From JADFUS01 sp964600025 (GTDB lineage Bacteria; Bacteroidota; Bacteroidia; Bacteroidales; Rikenellaceae): a stretch of 7,464 bases of DNA. Shown in pieces: positions 6,164 through 7,464 of this stretch (positions are counted from its first letter, which is position 1; every line of letters begins with the position of its first letter). Under the pieces are notes generated by a model that saw only the letters and a program-made list of their open reading frames with translations, had not been told where the DNA came from and searched no databases. Made by a program: the position numbers and the translations under genes. The stretch is from contig CAZRHJ010000065.1 of the NCBI GenBank assembly GCA_964600025.1, positions 1 through 7,464 on the forward strand. Reading direction: 5' to 3'.

Positions 6164-7300
6164 TTATTTATTCCTAATTTTATTCCCTAAAATAAAACCG
6201 AAAATACCCGTTAGAACTATACCTATCGAAGTTTGAATTAGATTTAGAAAGTCTACGAATGGTGATATGTTCGATAGATTTTCAGAACCAACACCAACCA
6301 TATTTTTTACACTTAATATAACTGCTTCTGAATAATCATATATATTTGCGTTGTTGTTAAATAAATATGCAAATACAAATATTAGTAGGATATATGTCAT
6401 AATCATTCTTTGCATACTCTCGCCATATCCAAACAGTAAATTAGAGCCAATATTTTGAATAATAAGTCGTATATGGTTTAATGATTTCCAAAAGCCTAAT
6501 TTAAAACTAATAAGTTCTTTCCACATTCTTCCTAATTCCATCGTCCTGCCTTTTACATAAGCCCAATTAGCATCGGATAAAAAACCTTTACCTGCCCAAA
6601 AACCGTTTAGTGTTTTGTAAATTTCTTCTGCATCTGCATACCTTGCCTCAACAGACTTTTTTACTTCCCAGTCTGATATAGAATTTTGGTTGTTTGTCCT
6701 TACACCTGTACCAAAGATTTCCCAATCTTTCAAAAAATGTTCGTATTCATATTTATATTCTTGTATAATTTTTCCTTTATAAAGATTTTCTTTTCTAATA
6801 CCAACACTTGTGTCAAAATTTGTATAGTTTATACTTGAATGCTTTATTATTGCCTTTCTAAAAAGTATAACCCCGCCAAAAAAGGCTCTGTAAAAATCAC
6901 AATAGCTAATTGATGATTCTTCAAATGTCCCAGCATTTATTTCTGTATATCTGAAATCGCACCAATCAAGTTTGACTTTTCGGAAACGACAGTTCAATAG
7001 TGTGCAATGTTTGAAAGATGTTTGTGAAATATTGCTTTTACTTCCTTTTTCTTTGTCAAAATCAAAATTACAATCAATTAATGTTGCTTTTTGAAATGAT
7101 ACATTTTTTAGTTCAGCACTTTTGAATGTTATGTTTTTTAACTCTCTTTCGCTTTGTTCTTCTTCAGAGAAAATAACATTTGAGAGTGTACAACCATCAA
7201 ATTTTAAATTGTTTAAATCTAATAAAGATATGTTTACATCTTTTATTTCTTTTGATTCTATAAGTTTTTCAAGTTCTGCTTTGTTTTCTATATTTCTCAT
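6164..7300 (-). CDS. Pentapeptide-repeat protein with C-terminal two-helix ion-channel-like module
   Basis: This 378-residue protein has three parts. Residues 25-165 are a pentapeptide-repeat domain: hydrophobic L/F/I residues recur every five positions at 29-79 (one interruption near 49) and again at 96-151, predicting a right-handed quadrilateral beta-helix. Residues 215-262 (YADAEEIYKTLNGFW...WAYVKGRTMELGRMWK) are a helical linker of the type joining pentapeptide domains to channel modules. The C-terminus has a membrane helix at 297-315, a pore-helix-like segment (YSEAVILSVKNM), and a second membrane helix at 351-372. That is the layout of two-helix potassium-channel domains, but the filter position reads MVGVGSEN (334-341; DNA 6284-6301 covers 334-339) instead of TxGYGD. 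It may be a non-selective channel or a membrane anchor. The function is unknown. The ATG at 7300 lies 30 bases after a consensus -7 element. The gene looks even more AT-rich than its neighbours and stands alone on this strand. Confidence 0.85.
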   Translation of the reverse strand: MRNIENKAELEKLIESKEIKDVNISLLDLNNLKFDGCTLSNVIFSEEEQSERELKNITFKSAELKNVSFQKATLIDCNFDFDKEKGSKSNISQTSFKHCTLLNCRFRKVKLDWCDFRYTEINAGTFEESSISYCDFYRAFFGGVILFRKAIIKHSSINYTNFDTSVGIRKENLYKGKIIQEYKYEYEHFLKDWEIFGTGVRTNNQNSISDWEVKKSVEARYADAEEIYKTLNGFWAGKGFLSDANWAYVKGRTMELGRMWKELISFKLGFWKSLNHIRLIIQNIGSNLLFGYGESMQRMIMTYILLIFVFAYLFNNNANIYDYSEAVILSVKNMVGVGSENLSNISPFVDFLNLIQTSIGIVLTGIFGFILGNKIRNK

Positions 7301-7330
7301 ATTAGTAAATTTTAAGGGGTGTTTCTTTTA

Positions 7331-7338
7331 CAAAAATA
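7331..7338 (-). promoter_or_regulatory. -7-like element for the pentapeptide-channel gene
   Basis: The complement of 7331-7338 is TATTTTTG, an exact TAnnTTTG match. It lies 30 bases before the ATG, almost the same distance as for the HAD gene promoter (31 bases). No TTTG is present at the expected -33 position (the complement near 7359-7362 is CAAT), so the promoter may be weak or may need an activator. Confidence 0.45.
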
Positions 7339-7372
7339 TGAAATATATATTTAATTTTATTGCTGTCCGGTA

Positions 7373-7464
7373 AAAATTTTAAAAATAATCGTAATAGATT
7401 AAACAACACTGTATTACAGTGTTTTAATTTGTAAGGGGCTTGGAAAAAATATTTTTAAAATTTT
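7373..7464. repeat. 15-base AT-rich inverted repeat reaching the window edge
   Basis: AAAATTTTAAAAATA at 7373-7387 is the exact reverse complement of TATTTTTAAAATTTT at 7450-7464. The match may extend beyond the window. The arms are separated by 62 bases that contain the 19-base palindrome, nearly concentric with it. The arms are low-complexity A/T, so chance similarity in an AT-rich spacer is a serious alternative. Confidence 0.45.
7405..7423. repeat. Perfect 19-base palindrome, operator- or hairpin-like
   Basis: AACACTGTA and TACAGTGTT form perfect 9-base arms around a single T at 7414. As DNA it looks like a binding site for a dimeric regulator. As RNA it could form a 7-bp stem with a 5-base loop followed by TTAATTT on the plus strand, a weak terminator at best. 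Its centre lies about 76 bases upstream of the -7 element of the pentapeptide gene, a distance more usual for activator sites than repressor operators. It may instead belong to a gene beyond the right edge. Confidence 0.7.

Noticed and set aside
7122..7373. Plus-strand open frame of 83 codons opposite the start of the pentapeptide gene
   Set aside because: Most of it is antisense to the pentapeptide repeats, and the Ser/Phe-rich composition follows from that complement. It has no promoter or domain.
7312..7438. Repeated TAAGGGG at 7313-7319 and 7432-7438
   Set aside because: Seven bases are too short to mean anything, and the flanks do not match.

Overview
The window looks like an AT-rich Bacteroidetes (probably Bacteroidales-type) chromosome segment. 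Three signs support this: promoter-like sites of the TTTG / TAnnTTTG form used by the Bacteroidetes primary sigma factor, no usable Shine-Dalgarno sequences ahead of the genes, and gene types common in that phylum (a large outer-membrane propeller-barrel protein and a 7TM-AraC regulator). No lineage below phylum can be assigned from sequence reading alone.

Layout. At the left edge a tRNA with anticodon CAU (best read as tRNA-Ile2, possibly elongator tRNA-Met) runs on the minus strand. It is separated by about 85 bases from a rightward operon. The gap holds two overlapping, back-to-back promoters built on one inverted repeat (123-158). The rightward operon is very tight: a YihX-like HAD phosphatase (186-827), D-aminoacyl-tRNA deacylase dtd (837-1289), a MazG-like NTP pyrophosphohydrolase (1291-1626), a SUI1/YciH translation-factor-like protein (1616-1960) and a 990-residue exported protein (1932-4904). 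The gaps are 9 and 1 bases, followed by overlaps of 11 and 29 bases. The first four genes have a housekeeping theme: metabolite and nucleotide clean-up and translation fidelity. The fifth is of another kind: a signal peptide, a zinc-peptidase-like domain (HEYRH...FLEGD), a probable beta-propeller and a C-terminal outer-membrane beta-barrel.

Next comes a membrane-bound regulator (4960-6129) with seven predicted membrane segments and a C-terminal AraC-type DNA-binding domain. Its probable promoter shares bases with the stop codon of the outer-membrane gene. Convergent to it, on the minus strand, lies a 378-residue protein (6164-7300) with an N-terminal pentapeptide-repeat domain and a C-terminal two-helix channel-like module whose selectivity filter is degenerate.

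The last 164 bases (7301-7464) hold no gene that I can support. They contain a -7-like promoter element for the pentapeptide gene, a perfect 19-base palindrome, and a 15-base AT-rich inverted repeat that reaches the window edge.

The most notable items are the pentapeptide-channel protein with the altered filter, the peptidase-propeller-barrel protein, the symmetric double promoter and the 19-base palindrome. No CRISPR array, insertion sequence, phage gene or recognisable defence system is visible.
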